NCBI RefSeq assembly: GCF_014230355.1
Contig: NZ_JACLAX010000005.1
Span: forward strand, 62,001 to 126,000
DNA from: Novosphingobium piscinae
GTDB taxonomy: Bacteria > Pseudomonadota > Alphaproteobacteria > Sphingomonadales > Sphingomonadaceae
Reading direction: 5' to 3'
DNA: 64,000 nt
Shown here one piece after another: positions 1 to 9,003 of the stretch. The position numbers and the translations under genes were made by a program. The notes below the pieces were generated by a model. It had not been told where the DNA came from. It ran no database searches and saw only the letters and a list, made by a program, of their open reading frames with translations. Position 1 is the stretch's first letter, and every line of letters starts with the position of its first letter.

Positions 1-3000
1 TCCAGGTCAGCGGCTTGGCCCCCGGCTGCGCATCGCCGACCAGCCGGTTGACCCAGGTGTTGGCAACCTCGATCTCCAGCCGGTTGACCCCGCTGCGGAC
101 GGCAGCCGCGATATCGAGCCGGTAGGGCGCATGCCAGGCCGTGCCGACCTCGACACCGTTGACCCGCACCCGCGCCAGATCGCCCACCGCGCCCAGATCC
201 AGCCACAGCGGCGTCCCGGCGCGCCGCCCGCGCGGCAGGGAGAAGTTGCGGGTATAGGTCGCCACCCCGGAGAAGTACTTCACCCCGGGATCGGCATGGG
301 TGTCGAGCGCGGCGAGCCTCGGGAGCGCAATGGTCGCGGGGGCGCCGCGGCCAGGCTGGAAGGCCACCGTCCAGCCCTCGTCCAGCGCGGCGAGCGGCTG
401 CTCGGTGACGGCCGGCAGGGCCACGGCATCGCGCCGGGCGGGGTCGCGGAACACGACGAAGACCGCCTCCTCGCCGCGCAGGCTGAGCGGGACGATCGTC
501 TCGCCGCCGACGATCCGGTAGCTTAGCGGCTCGCGCGCGCCGGTTTCGGCGTGCCACAGTTCGGGCACCCGCCCGGTGACGCGGAAGCGGGCCTCGATCG
601 TCTCGGCGGCCTCGCCCTGGTTGACCAGGAAATAGACATGGCCATCGCCCTCGCGCCGGTGGACGAAGGGGATGGCCGCCGCTGCACTGCCCCCGGTGAA
701 GCTGAAGTCCGCTGCCAGGCCGATCTCCCGCAGCGCCGCTTCGGCATCACGGGTGGCGAGGACCTGGCCCTTCCCGACGGCGGTCCGGCCCGATCCGCCA
801 GCAGGCCAGAGCCGGGCGACGAGCGCGGCGAAGGCGGCATCGTCCCCGGCGCGGCTCGGGTCGGCGACCGGCGGCAGACCAATCACCGTCGCGCCGCCCT
901 CGACCAGCGCGGCCAGCCGTTGCAGCGCGGCCAGCGTCATGTAGCGACTGGTCCCGCCCAGATAGAGCGCGCGGTACCGGGCGCCCGAGGGGGCCACCAG
1001 ATCGGCGCCGTCGTTGCCCAGCAGCCCGGTCAGCGCATCGAAGTTGACGAAGTCATAGGCATAGGCCCGCGGCGCATCGGCCACCGGGCGATCGCCGTAG
1101 AGCCCGGTCAGCGGGGCTTCCTCGCCATGGAAATAGGCCAGATCGGCATGGTTGCGGCCCCACTGCAGCAGCAGCGACGAGCGGGCGATATAGTCGACCC
1201 ACGGCCTCGCCAGCTCGGCCCAGCTTTCCTGCCGGTTGAAGTGCTGGCCGAAGATGAACAGCGACAGGCCGGGCTGCTTGTCGTCCACCGGGACGTGAAC
1301 CGAGGTGTGGATCACCGGGCGGTTCACCCCGGTAACGAACTCGAGATCGATGAAACGCTTGAGGTCCTTGGGCGCGAAGGCCCAAGGCGCCATCGCCGCG
1401 GTCATGGATTCGGCGGCCACCAGGTTCTGGCCATACAGATGGGCGACCGAAGCGGCGCCCTTCATGTCGGCAATCAGCGTCTGGCGCGGACCCTCGGCGC
1501 GGTCGAAGGTCCACAGCGCGGCCATCGGCACGTCGGCGTGGCGGCGCATCGCCATGTCGTCGCCCAGCATCGGCCGATGGTCCTCGAGCGCCTCGCCATA
1601 GACGATCAGCCCGTTCTCGTGCGCCACCTGGGCGACCGTGCCGTAATGCTCGCTGGCCAGCAGGTCGGCCAGGGTCCGGCGATAGTCGTAGAGGAAGCGG
1701 TCGGTCTCTGCCCGCGAGCCGATCAGCGTGCCGGTCAGCGCCGGCAGCCAGGGACGCGGATCATAGCCGCGCAGTTTGCGGAACTGCTCGATCAGGCGCG
1801 GCGTCCAGTTGGCCTCGCCCACCTCGATCGAGTCGGTCAGCAGCGCGCGCACGCCGCGCTGGCCGATCAGCTCGGGCCCGGCGGCATCACGGTACATGCC
1901 GAGATAGTGCTCCAGATACCCACGCACCGCCGCGCCGTCGTACTTGTCCACCTCCAGCCCGGTCGCCTCGGGCGTGGCCGGATGGTTGGTCGTGCCGAGG
2001 AGCGAATAGCCCAGCCGCAGCACGCGCCAGACCTGCCCGGCAGGCAGGGCCGGCGCAGTCCAGTCGAGGCTACCGTCGGGGCGCAGCCGGTCCGAAAGGT
2101 CGACCACACGGCCCGGGGCCACGCCGCCGGCGTCATCGGCCGGGGCCGGCAGGGCGTAGTAGTCGGGGCTCATCGCGAAGCCGGCCTTGGTCTCGTAGCG
2201 GTCGACCAGCGGCGCCGTGCCGAGACGGAAGGTGCCGACCACGGTGGGACGTGCAGCCAGCGCCCCGCTGACGATCGTCTCCATTGGCGGCATGGCCACG
2301 CCCGGGGCGGGCGCGCCGAGCCCCGGGCGCGGGGCGCCCGGCCGCAGCACGATCCGGAACCGGGTGGCGGTCACGGCCGGGAAGCTCACCGTCGTCGGTA
2401 CCGCACTGAGCGGCATTTCGGCGACGGGGCGCCAGGCCTCGCCGGTCTCGCTGGCCTCCAGCACCGCGCTGTAGCGGGCCCCGGCAAAGGGGACGATCGC
2501 ATCGGGCAGGAACAGCGTGGCCGCGCGCACGGCGATCGGCCGGGCATAGGACAGTTGCACGCCGAGCGGCTCGCCAGCGGCGGTGGCGGCAAGGGTGACG
2601 CCCTCGCCCGTCCGGCCATCGGCCAGCGCCGCGGCCTCGAGCGGCTGTCCGCGGAGGTCGCTGGCGGTCACCGCCGGAAGCGCGGCAGCCGGCGTGACCG
2701 GAAAGGCAAGGACCGCAACCTCGCCGTAATGGGCCGGGCCGTCGGGCGCGGCATGGCCCGAGAGCAGCTCCTCGATCGAGGGCGACTGGCGGACGTCCTG
2801 GAACGGGCCTGCCCGGCGCGGCGGGGCGGCGAGCGGCGCGGATAGGCGCTGGCCCGGCGCCAGCTCCGCCGCGCTCCACACCAGCTTCTTGAGCCCATCC
2901 TGCGGCTGCACCCAAGGACCGCCGGTCTCCGACCAACCCGGCGAAGCGGCGATGGCCAGCTCCAGCCCGAGCCGATCGGCTTCGGATGCCGCATAGCGGA

Positions 3001-3340
3001 AGGCATCCTTCCACTCGGGGGTCATGTAGACCAGCCGCCGGTCGACGATCTGCGGGGTCTGGAGATTGGCATCAAAGGTCTGCAACCCGCCGATCCCGAC
3101 CCGCTTCATCCAGGCAAGATCCTTGGCGATCCCGTCCTTGGTGACATTGCCGTTCATCCAGTGCCACCAGACCCGTGGCCGCGCGGCGACGGGCGGATCC
3201 CGAAACTGGGCCTCGAGCAGCGCGCCCTGACCTTCGGTTGAGGATGCGGCTGCCGGTTTGTCGGGTTCTGCCAGGGCCGCCATTGGCACCGTCAGGCAGG
3301 CGCTGCCGAACAGCCACGCTGCCAGCCTAGACTTGTTCAT
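1..3340 (-). CDS. GH106-type alpha-L-rhamnosidase, partial at the C-terminus
   Basis: Probable secreted alpha-L-rhamnosidase that removes terminal rhamnose from plant glycosides. The frame is open for 1,113 codons from ATG at 3340 to the window edge, so the C-terminus is missing. Residues 1-24 form a signal peptide ending ALA before Glu25. Residues 54-65 read RPRVWWHWMNGN, followed by a TKDG segment, the typical start of GH106 catalytic domains. The last visible residues form a GH2-like beta-sandwich with a VRVNGVEVGTAW segment, usual for the C-terminal end of this family, so only a short tail is probably missing. It is the distal gene of the leftward operon, 66 bp after the FAH gene. The family call rests on these motifs. 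Specificity for flavonoid rhamnosides is inferred from the neighbours. Confidence 0.82.
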   Translation of the reverse strand, partial: MNKSRLAAWLFGSACLTVPMAALAEPDKPAAASSTEGQGALLEAQFRDPPVAARPRVWWHWMNGNVTKDGIAKDLAWMKRVGIGGLQTFDANLQTPQIVDRRLVYMTPEWKDAFRYAASEADRLGLELAIAASPGWSETGGPWVQPQDGLKKLVWSAAELAPGQRLSAPLAAPPRRAGPFQDVRQSPSIEELLSGHAAPDGPAHYGEVAVLAFPVTPAAALPAVTASDLRGQPLEAAALADGRTGEGVTLAATAAGEPLGVQLSYARPIAVRAATLFLPDAIVPFAGARYSAVLEASETGEAWRPVAEMPLSAVPTTVSFPAVTATRFRIVLRPGAPRPGLGAPAPGVAMPPMETIVSGALAARPTVVGTFRLGTAPLVDRYETKAGFAMSPDYYALPAPADDAGGVAPGRVVDLSDRLRPDGSLDWTAPALPAGQVWRVLRLGYSLLGTTNHPATPEATGLEVDKYDGAAVRGYLEHYLGMYRDAAGPELIGQRGVRALLTDSIEVGEANWTPRLIEQFRKLRGYDPRPWLPALTGTLIGSRAETDRFLYDYRRTLADLLASEHYGTVAQVAHENGLIVYGEALEDHRPMLGDDMAMRRHADVPMAALWTFDRAEGPRQTLIADMKGAASVAHLYGQNLVAAESMTAAMAPWAFAPKDLKRFIDLEFVTGVNRPVIHTSVHVPVDDKQPGLSLFIFGQHFNRQESWAELARPWVDYIARSSLLLQWGRNHADLAYFHGEEAPLTGLYGDRPVADAPRAYAYDFVNFDALTGLLGNDGADLVAPSGARYRALYLGGTSRYMTLAALQRLAALVEGGATVIGLPPVADPSRAGDDAAFAALVARLWPAGGSGRTAVGKGQVLATRDAEAALREIGLAADFSFTGGSAAAAIPFVHRREGDGHVYFLVNQGEAAETIEARFRVTGRVPELWHAETGAREPLSYRIVGGETIVPLSLRGEEAVFVVFRDPARRDAVALPAVTEQPLAALDEGWTVAFQPGRGAPATIALPRLAALDTHADPGVKYFSGVATYTRNFSLPRGRRAGTPLWLDLGAVGDLARVRVNGVEVGTAWHAPYRLDIAAAVRSGVNRLEIEVANTWVNRLVGDAQPGAKPLTW

Positions 3341-3406
3341 TGCCCTGGTCCTCTTCTGCTCTGCCCGGCCACTGCCTTGACCAGCGGGGCCATAGCCGTG
3401 GTGGCG

Positions 3407-4372
3407 TCAGGCCGCCACCACGGTCTGCTCGATCACGCCGAACGGGGTCGCCCCTTGCTGCGTGACGGCCTCCATCCGCACCCGGTCGCCAAAGGACATG
3501 AACGGGGTGCGCGGGTTGCCCTCGGCGATAATCTCGATCGCGCGACGTTCGGAGATGCAGGCGCTGCCAACCGTCGCATAGTCCGGGTTGGACACCGTTC
3601 CAGAGCCGATGATCGTCCCAGCGACAAGATCGCGGGTGCGCGCCGCATGCGCGACCAGCTCCGGGAACGAGAAGGCCATCGCCGCGCCATTCGGTCTCCC
3701 GAACCGCGCGCCATTCCAGTCGATCGCCAGGTCGCAGCAGACCCGTCCGTCGCGCCATTCGCCGCCCAGCTCGTCGGGGGTGCAGGCAAAGGGTGCGACC
3801 GCGCAGGCCGGCTTGGCCTGGACCCAGCCGAACCCGGTCTTCATCTCGATCGGCGCAATCGCGCGCAGCGACCAGTCGTTGATCTGAACCAGCAAGCGGA
3901 TGTGACGCGCCGCCTCGGCTGCGCTCGTGCCCATCGGCACGGCATCGACGATGACCCCGAACTCGCCCTCGAAATCGATGCCCAGCGCCGCATCGGGCAC
4001 GGGCACGTCGTCATGCGGGCCCAGGAACCGGTCGGACAGGCCCTGATACATGAGCGGCCGCTCGCTATCGATCGGGTCGAGCCCGAAGGCCACCTGCATG
4101 AGTTCGCCGTGCGTGGCGAAAGCCGAACCGTCGAGCCATTGCCACGACCGCGGTAGGGGCGCCCGTAGCAGGGCCGGGTCGAGCGGCTCGCCCTGTCCGG
4201 CAGCGACCAGGTCGGCGCGGGCCAGCAGCATCGGCTCGACCGCCTCCCAGCGCTCAATCGCGGCCAGCAGATTGGGTGCGATGTCGGCCGCCGAGAGGCA
4301 GCGCGCGGCATCGGCGGAGACGACGATCAACTCGCCGTCGGGGGTACCATTGGCACGGGTCGCAAGACGCAT
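3407..4372 (-). CDS. Fumarylacetoacetate hydrolase (FAH) family protein
   Basis: FAH-fold enzyme of 321 residues. Such enzymes use Mg or Ca to hydrolyse or decarboxylate oxo-acids in aromatic ring-cleavage pathways. The acidic metal-binding pair lies in GIDFEGEFGVIV (Glu135 and Glu137), with a further Asp in QINDW (Asp166). GSGTVSN at 256-262 is the usual glycine-rich FAH loop. The length matches bacterial FAH-family proteins with an N-terminal extension. The start ATG is 3 bp after the cyclase stop codon, so the two are probably co-translated. With the monooxygenase and extradiol dioxygenase at 11.7-14.9 kb, a role late in aglycone degradation is likely. The exact substrate cannot be told from sequence. 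Confidence 0.86.
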   Translation of the reverse strand: MRLATRANGTPDGELIVVSADAARCLSAADIAPNLLAAIERWEAVEPMLLARADLVAAGQGEPLDPALLRAPLPRSWQWLDGSAFATHGELMQVAFGLDPIDSERPLMYQGLSDRFLGPHDDVPVPDAALGIDFEGEFGVIVDAVPMGTSAAEAARHIRLLVQINDWSLRAIAPIEMKTGFGWVQAKPACAVAPFACTPDELGGEWRDGRVCCDLAIDWNGARFGRPNGAAMAFSFPELVAHAARTRDLVAGTIIGSGTVSNPDYATVGSACISERRAIEIIAEGNPRTPFMSFGDRVRMEAVTQQGATPFGVIEQTVVAA

Positions 4373-4375
4373 GGT

Positions 4376-5167
4376 TCAATCCTCGAAAATGGCCACGGCC
4401 CGGGTCCAACCGGCCGATGCGCCCTTGATCTTGTGGGGGAAGCAGCTGACCATGAAGCCGTGCGGCGGCAGCACCTCGAGATTGTGCAGCTTTTCGAGGT
4501 GGCAGTAGCCGATGTCCCGTCCGGCCTTGTGTCCTTCCCAGATCAGCGAGGTGTCCCCGGTTTCCTTGACCTTCTGCGCGGTATGGGCAAACGGCGCGTC
4601 CCACGACCAGGCATCGGTCCCGGTGACCCGTACGCCGCGGCTGGTCAGGTACATCGTCGCTTCATAGCCCATCCCGCAGCCGCGGCTGACATAGTCCGGA
4701 TCGCCCAGTGCCTTGCCGGCCGAGGTGTTGACCAGCACGATGTCCAGCGGCTTGAGTTCATGCCCGATCCTGGCCAACTCGGCTGCGACGTCGGCGGCGG
4801 TCACCACGTAGCCATCGGGCAGGGCCGTGAAATCGAGCTTCACGCCTGGCTGGAAGCACCATTCAAGGGGGATCTCATCGATCGTCAGCGCGGGCCTGGG
4901 CTCGCCGTCCTGCGCGTCCTGCGTGGGGTGAAAGTGCCAGGGCGCATCAAGGTGGGTGCCGCTGTGGGTGGTCAGGCGGACCCATTCCGCCGCGGCGAAC
5001 CCCTCCCCGCCCGGCAAGGCCTCGGCGGTGAGCCCGGGAAAGAAGAAGTGCATCTCATCCACCGTCTCGCGGTGGGTCTGGTAGGTGATTTCGGGCCGCA
5101 GGAATGGCGGGTCGCTCACCACCTCGTTGCACAGCGTGATCGAGAGGTCGACAAAACGGCGGGTCAT
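4376..5167 (-). CDS. Cyclase-family (KynB-like) metal-dependent hydrolase
   Basis: Protein of 263 residues in the putative cyclase/kynurenine formamidase family. The metal-binding signature HSGTHLDAPWHF is present (His68, His72, Asp74, His78). Members hydrolyse amides, esters or lactones, or open rings. The start ATG at 5167 overlaps the stop of the upstream MFS gene as ATGA. The reading frame extends further upstream, but that part lies inside the MFS gene and does not look like protein from this family. It sits between a transporter and an FAH enzyme, which fits hydrolysis of a ring-cleavage product. The substrate is unknown. Confidence 0.85.
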   Translation of the reverse strand: MTRRFVDLSITLCNEVVSDPPFLRPEITYQTHRETVDEMHFFFPGLTAEALPGGEGFAAAEWVRLTTHSGTHLDAPWHFHPTQDAQDGEPRPALTIDEIPLEWCFQPGVKLDFTALPDGYVVTAADVAAELARIGHELKPLDIVLVNTSAGKALGDPDYVSRGCGMGYEATMYLTSRGVRVTGTDAWSWDAPFAHTAQKVKETGDTSLIWEGHKAGRDIGYCHLEKLHNLEVLPPHGFMVSCFPHKIKGASAGWTRAVAIFED

Positions 5168-6591
5168 GATGGCACGGGCTCCGGGGTCAGGGTTTGAGCG
5201 AAGATGGCACGGGGCAGGCGCAGGGCCAAGGCCGCGCAAACGGTCAGGATCGCGGCCACCAACCCCGCGGCGAGCAGCGTGGGTGACAGGTGCAGCGCAG
5301 CGGCCCAGCCGAAGTAGGCACTGCCGACCAGCGCCACGCCCACCGCACTGCCCAACTGCTGACAGGTCTTGAGCAGGCCCGAGGCCGAGCCGGCATGTCC
5401 GCGGTCCATCTGCGCGAAGGCGATCGGACCGATGCAACCGCTAGTCATGCCCATCCCTATGCCGGCGGCGATCATGACCGGGGCAATGCTCGCCAGAGGC
5501 CAGCCAAGCCCGATTGCGGCCAGCACCAGCCAGCTCGACAGGGCCATCAGCAGTGCACCCAGGAATGGCAGCACACGGCCATAGCGCGGCAGCAGCTTGC
5601 GGCTCAGGAACCCGATACCGAACATGGCGCCGAAGCCGAAGGGCATGTGCAGCAAGCCGGCCATCAAGGGCGACTGGCCGCGCTCGGCCTGCAGGGCGAA
5701 GGCGAACACCAGCAGGAAGCCGGCGCTGGCTGCGGCGAAAGCGAACGACATGGCCAGCCCGAGGCGAAAGGTCCGCACCCCCAGGATGGCCGGATCGAAC
5801 AGGGCCGGCTGGCCCGCTGCGCAGCGCCGGGCCACATGACGCCAGCCCAGCGCGCCCAGCGGCAGGGCGAGCAGGACGAGCCAGAGAGCACTTCCCCCTC
5901 CAGCTCCGCCCTCGCTCCCGATCAGCGGCCCGACCAGCATGGCCACTGCCGCACCGAACCAGGCCGTTCCTCCCAGATCATAACCGGCATGCAGCCCGGA
6001 ACGGGTGGGTGGCAGCAGGCGCATGGCCGCGGCGATGGTGAGCGCTCCGACCGGAACATTGATCAGGAACAGCAGCCGCCAGCCCAGCCCGAACAGGTTC
6101 GCGTCGATCAGCACGCCGCCAAGGATCGGTCCGGCAATCGCCGCCAGCCCGCCAATCACCCCGAACAGGGCCATCTTGGACACGCGTTCGAGCGGGGTGA
6201 AAAGCACCTGCAACAGCGCCAGAGACTGCGGCGCCATCACCGCCCCGGTGGCGCCCTGGAGCAGCCGCGCCGCGACCAGCTGGCCACCGGTCTGGGCCAG
6301 TCCGCAGGCGGCCGAGGCCAGCGTGAAGCCCGCGACGCCCCAGACCAGCATGCGGCGATAGCCGTAGCTGTCGCCGAGGCGGCCGCCCGCCAGCAGCAGC
6401 AGGGCAAAGCTGATCGAGTAACCGGCGACGATCCATTGAGCGTGCACCGCATCAGCGCCGATGCCGGAGCTGATCGCTGGCAGGGCAATGTTGACGATGG
6501 TCAGGTCGACGATCTCGAGCACCAGCGCCACGACCAGCACGAGCACGGCCAGCGTCCGCTGCCGCTCAGTCATGGCCGCAGGTCCGGTCAT
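5164..6591 (-). CDS. MFS transporter, DHA2 (14-TM) type
   Basis: Membrane transporter of 475 residues with about 14 hydrophobic segments. The first helix region has DLTIVNIALPAI, the usual motif of the EmrB/QacA (DHA2) drug:proton antiporter family, followed by the loop motif GGRLGDSYGYRR. DHA2 proteins mostly export amphipathic or aromatic compounds. In this operon it could export toxic aglycones or intermediates. A role in uptake cannot be excluded. It starts 15 bp after the GMC dehydrogenase stop and overlaps the next gene by 4 bp. A second in-frame ATG six codons later is an equally possible start. Confidence 0.86.
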   Translation of the reverse strand: MTGPAAMTERQRTLAVLVLVVALVLEIVDLTIVNIALPAISSGIGADAVHAQWIVAGYSISFALLLLAGGRLGDSYGYRRMLVWGVAGFTLASAACGLAQTGGQLVAARLLQGATGAVMAPQSLALLQVLFTPLERVSKMALFGVIGGLAAIAGPILGGVLIDANLFGLGWRLLFLINVPVGALTIAAAMRLLPPTRSGLHAGYDLGGTAWFGAAVAMLVGPLIGSEGGAGGGSALWLVLLALPLGALGWRHVARRCAAGQPALFDPAILGVRTFRLGLAMSFAFAAASAGFLLVFAFALQAERGQSPLMAGLLHMPFGFGAMFGIGFLSRKLLPRYGRVLPFLGALLMALSSWLVLAAIGLGWPLASIAPVMIAAGIGMGMTSGCIGPIAFAQMDRGHAGSASGLLKTCQQLGSAVGVALVGSAYFGWAAALHLSPTLLAAGLVAAILTVCAALALRLPRAIFAQTLTPEPVPS

Positions 6592-6606
6592 GATCGCGGC
6601 ATCCCG

Positions 6607-8292
6607 TCAGATCTGCCCGTCGCGCAACATCGAAACCGCCGCAGCGCAGGCGCGAGCCGTGAGCGCCATGTAGGTGAGGGACGGATTCTGGCAGGCCGAC
6701 GAGCTCATCTGCGCGCCATCGGTGACGAACAGGTTCGCCACATCATGGGCCTGGCTCCACTTGTTCAGCACCGAGGTGGCCGGATCATGGCCCATGCGCG
6801 CCCCGCCCATTTCATGGATAGCGGTGCCGCCGGCGCCCGGCCGGTCGGACCCCATGATCACCTGGCCGCCGGCCGCGGTAAGCATCTCGGCAGCGTCGGT
6901 CTTGGCCTGGGCCAGCGCCGCCAGCTCCTCCTGGCCGAAGGCGAAGTCGATCTTCAGCAGCGGCAGCCCGTTGGCATCGGTGCGGCTGCGGTCGAGCGTC
7001 AGGCGGTTGCTCGCCCGCGGCACGCAATCAGCGAAACCGACCAGCACCATCTTCCACATCCCGGGATGACGCAGCTTTTCCTTGTAGGCGGCGCCGATCC
7101 CGGCCTCGCGCTTGCCGGCGGTCCAGGTGCTCTGCAACGCCCCGCCCTGGAACGAGAAACCACGGCTGTGCCCGGCCCCGTCCATCCGGTCGAGATTGCG
7201 ATAGCGCGCCACGATGACCCCGGTCGGACGATTGCCGAAGCTGGTGTGGGCCTCGAACCCGGGCATCAGCGCCATCGCCGAAAGCGTGTTGGCATGGTCC
7301 ATGATGTGGGTGCCCAGCACGCCGCTGGAGTTCGCCAGACCGCCTGGCATGGCCTCGCTCACCGAATTGAGCAGGACCTGCACCGAGTTGAACGCCCCGG
7401 CATTGAGGAACACCAGGCGCGAGCTGGCCCGGCGGCGCTGCTTGGTCCGTGTCTCGACCCAGCGTACGCCGGATATCTTGCGGGTCAGCGGATCGTAGTC
7501 CAGCGCCTCGACCACCGCGTCGGTGATGACGGTGAGCCGCCCGGTCTTCTGCGCCGCCGGCAGCGTGCTCGACTGGGTGGAGAAATAGGCCCCGTAGGAG
7601 CACCCCCGCGCGCAGATCGAGCGGTACTGGCAGGGGCCGCGCCCCTCCTCGTCCTTGGCCTCGGTCAGATTGGCGGTGCGGCCGATCGTCAGGCAGCGAT
7701 CCGGCCAGCGGCTGCGGATCGCCTCGCGCACGTGCTGCTCGACGGCATTGAGCGCCATCGGCGGCTGGAACCGGCCATCGGGCAGCTGGGCCAGCCCCTC
7801 CGCCTGTCCGGATACGCCGATGAAGGCTTCGACCTTGTCGTACCACGGCGCCAGATCGGCGTAGCGGATCGGCCAGTCGGTGCCGTGGCCATCGCGCTTG
7901 TTCGCCCCGAAATCATAGTCCGACCAGCGATAGGACTGACGGCCCCAGGTCAGCGAGCGCCCGCCCAGTTGATAGGAGCGAAACCAGGAGAAGGCAGTAT
8001 CCGGCCCCGTGGCGTAGGGGTTCTCGGCATCGTTGACGAAGTGGTTCTGGGTGAACTCGGTGAAATGGCGGTTCAACCGCTGTACGGCATACTGCGCACG
8101 AAACAGCGCGGCGTCGCCCTGACCGAGGAAGGGTAGCTCCCACGGCGCCTTGGTCTCGGTCTCGTAGTCCTGCTGATGCCGAATCTCGCGGCCGCGCTCG
8201 ATCATCAGCACGGTCAGCCCGGCCTCGGTCAGTTCCTTGGCCGCCCAGCCCCCGGTGATCCCGGAACCGACCACGATCGCATCAAAATCCAT
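6607..8292 (-). CDS. GMC oxidoreductase, probable glycoside 3-dehydrogenase catalytic subunit with Fe-S motif
   Basis: FAD enzyme of 561 residues. The dinucleotide site is GSGITGG at residues 9-15. The catalytic His-Asn pair is probably in HEMGG (about His493) and QNPSLT (about Asn536). Cys221, Cys227 and Cys231 are spaced C-x5-C-x3-C, like the cysteines that bind the 3Fe-4S cluster in the alpha subunit of Burkholderia FAD-glucose dehydrogenase. It has no signal peptide of its own. The gene upstream encodes a Tat-signal small subunit, the known arrangement for piggyback export of FAD-glucose and glucoside 3-dehydrogenases. Inferred role: periplasmic oxidation of a glycoside sugar, probably at C3, passing electrons to a cytochrome. 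Regiospecificity cannot be read from the sequence. Confidence 0.83.
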   Translation of the reverse strand: MDFDAIVVGSGITGGWAAKELTEAGLTVLMIERGREIRHQQDYETETKAPWELPFLGQGDAALFRAQYAVQRLNRHFTEFTQNHFVNDAENPYATGPDTAFSWFRSYQLGGRSLTWGRQSYRWSDYDFGANKRDGHGTDWPIRYADLAPWYDKVEAFIGVSGQAEGLAQLPDGRFQPPMALNAVEQHVREAIRSRWPDRCLTIGRTANLTEAKDEEGRGPCQYRSICARGCSYGAYFSTQSSTLPAAQKTGRLTVITDAVVEALDYDPLTRKISGVRWVETRTKQRRRASSRLVFLNAGAFNSVQVLLNSVSEAMPGGLANSSGVLGTHIMDHANTLSAMALMPGFEAHTSFGNRPTGVIVARYRNLDRMDGAGHSRGFSFQGGALQSTWTAGKREAGIGAAYKEKLRHPGMWKMVLVGFADCVPRASNRLTLDRSRTDANGLPLLKIDFAFGQEELAALAQAKTDAAEMLTAAGGQVIMGSDRPGAGGTAIHEMGGARMGHDPATSVLNKWSQAHDVANLFVTDGAQMSSSACQNPSLTYMALTARACAAAVSMLRDGQI

Positions 8293-8313
8293 TTCAGCAG
8301 GCTCCTGCTCGGC

Positions 8314-8937
8314 TCACCCGAAATCGACCGCGGTCCAGTCGCTTGAATAGGCGACAGTCTGCGGGGTGGCCGGGAGGTCCGGCTCCCAGCGGCCGGGGAC
8401 CAGCTCGTAGCGCAGCTCCTGCGCGCCGCCGATCTCGGTGGTGTAGTACCCGGTCAGGATCAGCCCCTTGACCGTCCGCCAGGGATGGTCGCGCCGGCCC
8501 TCGGCATAGGCCTCGGCATCGAGCGCGGCGAGAATCCCGGCGCGCCCGGCCGCGCGGAGGAACCGCCCGCCGGCGCGACGGTTGAGCTCGGCCTCGAGCC
8601 AGGCCGCATGGTCCAGCGTGCCGTCGGGGCGCAGGTGCGGGAGCAAAGCGGGCGTCGGCTGGGCCAGCGGCTGACGCGCGCCGTCGAGTCCGTGGGCCAG
8701 GGCCAGCAGCACGAAGTCTCCCGCTCCCACATCGCCCGCCCCGGGGGTTCTGGTCCGCGGCAGGACAAGCTGGCTGACCTCGCGGAACAAGGCCCGCTGC
8801 GCGGGTGTGGGCGCCGTGGCAGGATCGAGGCTGGACAGGGTGACCGCCGCGGCTGGCAGACCGAACGCCAGGGCGACCAGACCGGCGGCCCCCATGAACT
8901 CGCGGCGGTTCCAGCCCCTGGCAGTCGCGGTCACCAT
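8314..8937 (-). CDS. Gluconate 2-dehydrogenase subunit 3 family protein (Tat-exported small subunit)
   Basis: Small subunit of 207 residues of the kind that partners FAD-dependent GMC dehydrogenases. The N-terminus has a twin-arginine signal, NRREFMG (Arg11-Arg12), followed by a hydrophobic stretch ending in AAA. The family usually acts as chaperone and export partner for a catalytic subunit without a signal, as encoded next door 21 bp downstream. ATG at 8937 was chosen because GGGGAG lies just upstream; an in-frame TTG at 8955 sits before that ribosome binding site. It follows the TonB receptor by 66 bp and is probably in the same transcript. Confidence 0.84.
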   Translation of the reverse strand: MVTATARGWNRREFMGAAGLVALAFGLPAAAVTLSSLDPATAPTPAQRALFREVSQLVLPRTRTPGAGDVGAGDFVLLALAHGLDGARQPLAQPTPALLPHLRPDGTLDHAAWLEAELNRRAGGRFLRAAGRAGILAALDAEAYAEGRRDHPWRTVKGLILTGYYTTEIGGAQELRYELVPGRWEPDLPATPQTVAYSSDWTAVDFG

Positions 8938-9003
8938 GTACTCCCCACAAGACAAAACGCGATGGGACGGACCACCATGGCCCGCCCCATCCTGATCACT
9001 GGC

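Noticed and set aside
551-2845. Long plus-strand open frame of 764 codons opposite the rhamnosidase
   Set aside because: It is antisense to a gene with signal peptide and family motifs, and its translation is rich in R, G, A, H and Q with no domain. High GC content leaves such frames open by chance.
5290-8136. Plus-strand open frame of 948 codons opposite the MFS and GMC genes
   Set aside because: Same reason: it mirrors two clear minus-strand genes, and its low-complexity sequence has no recognisable fold.
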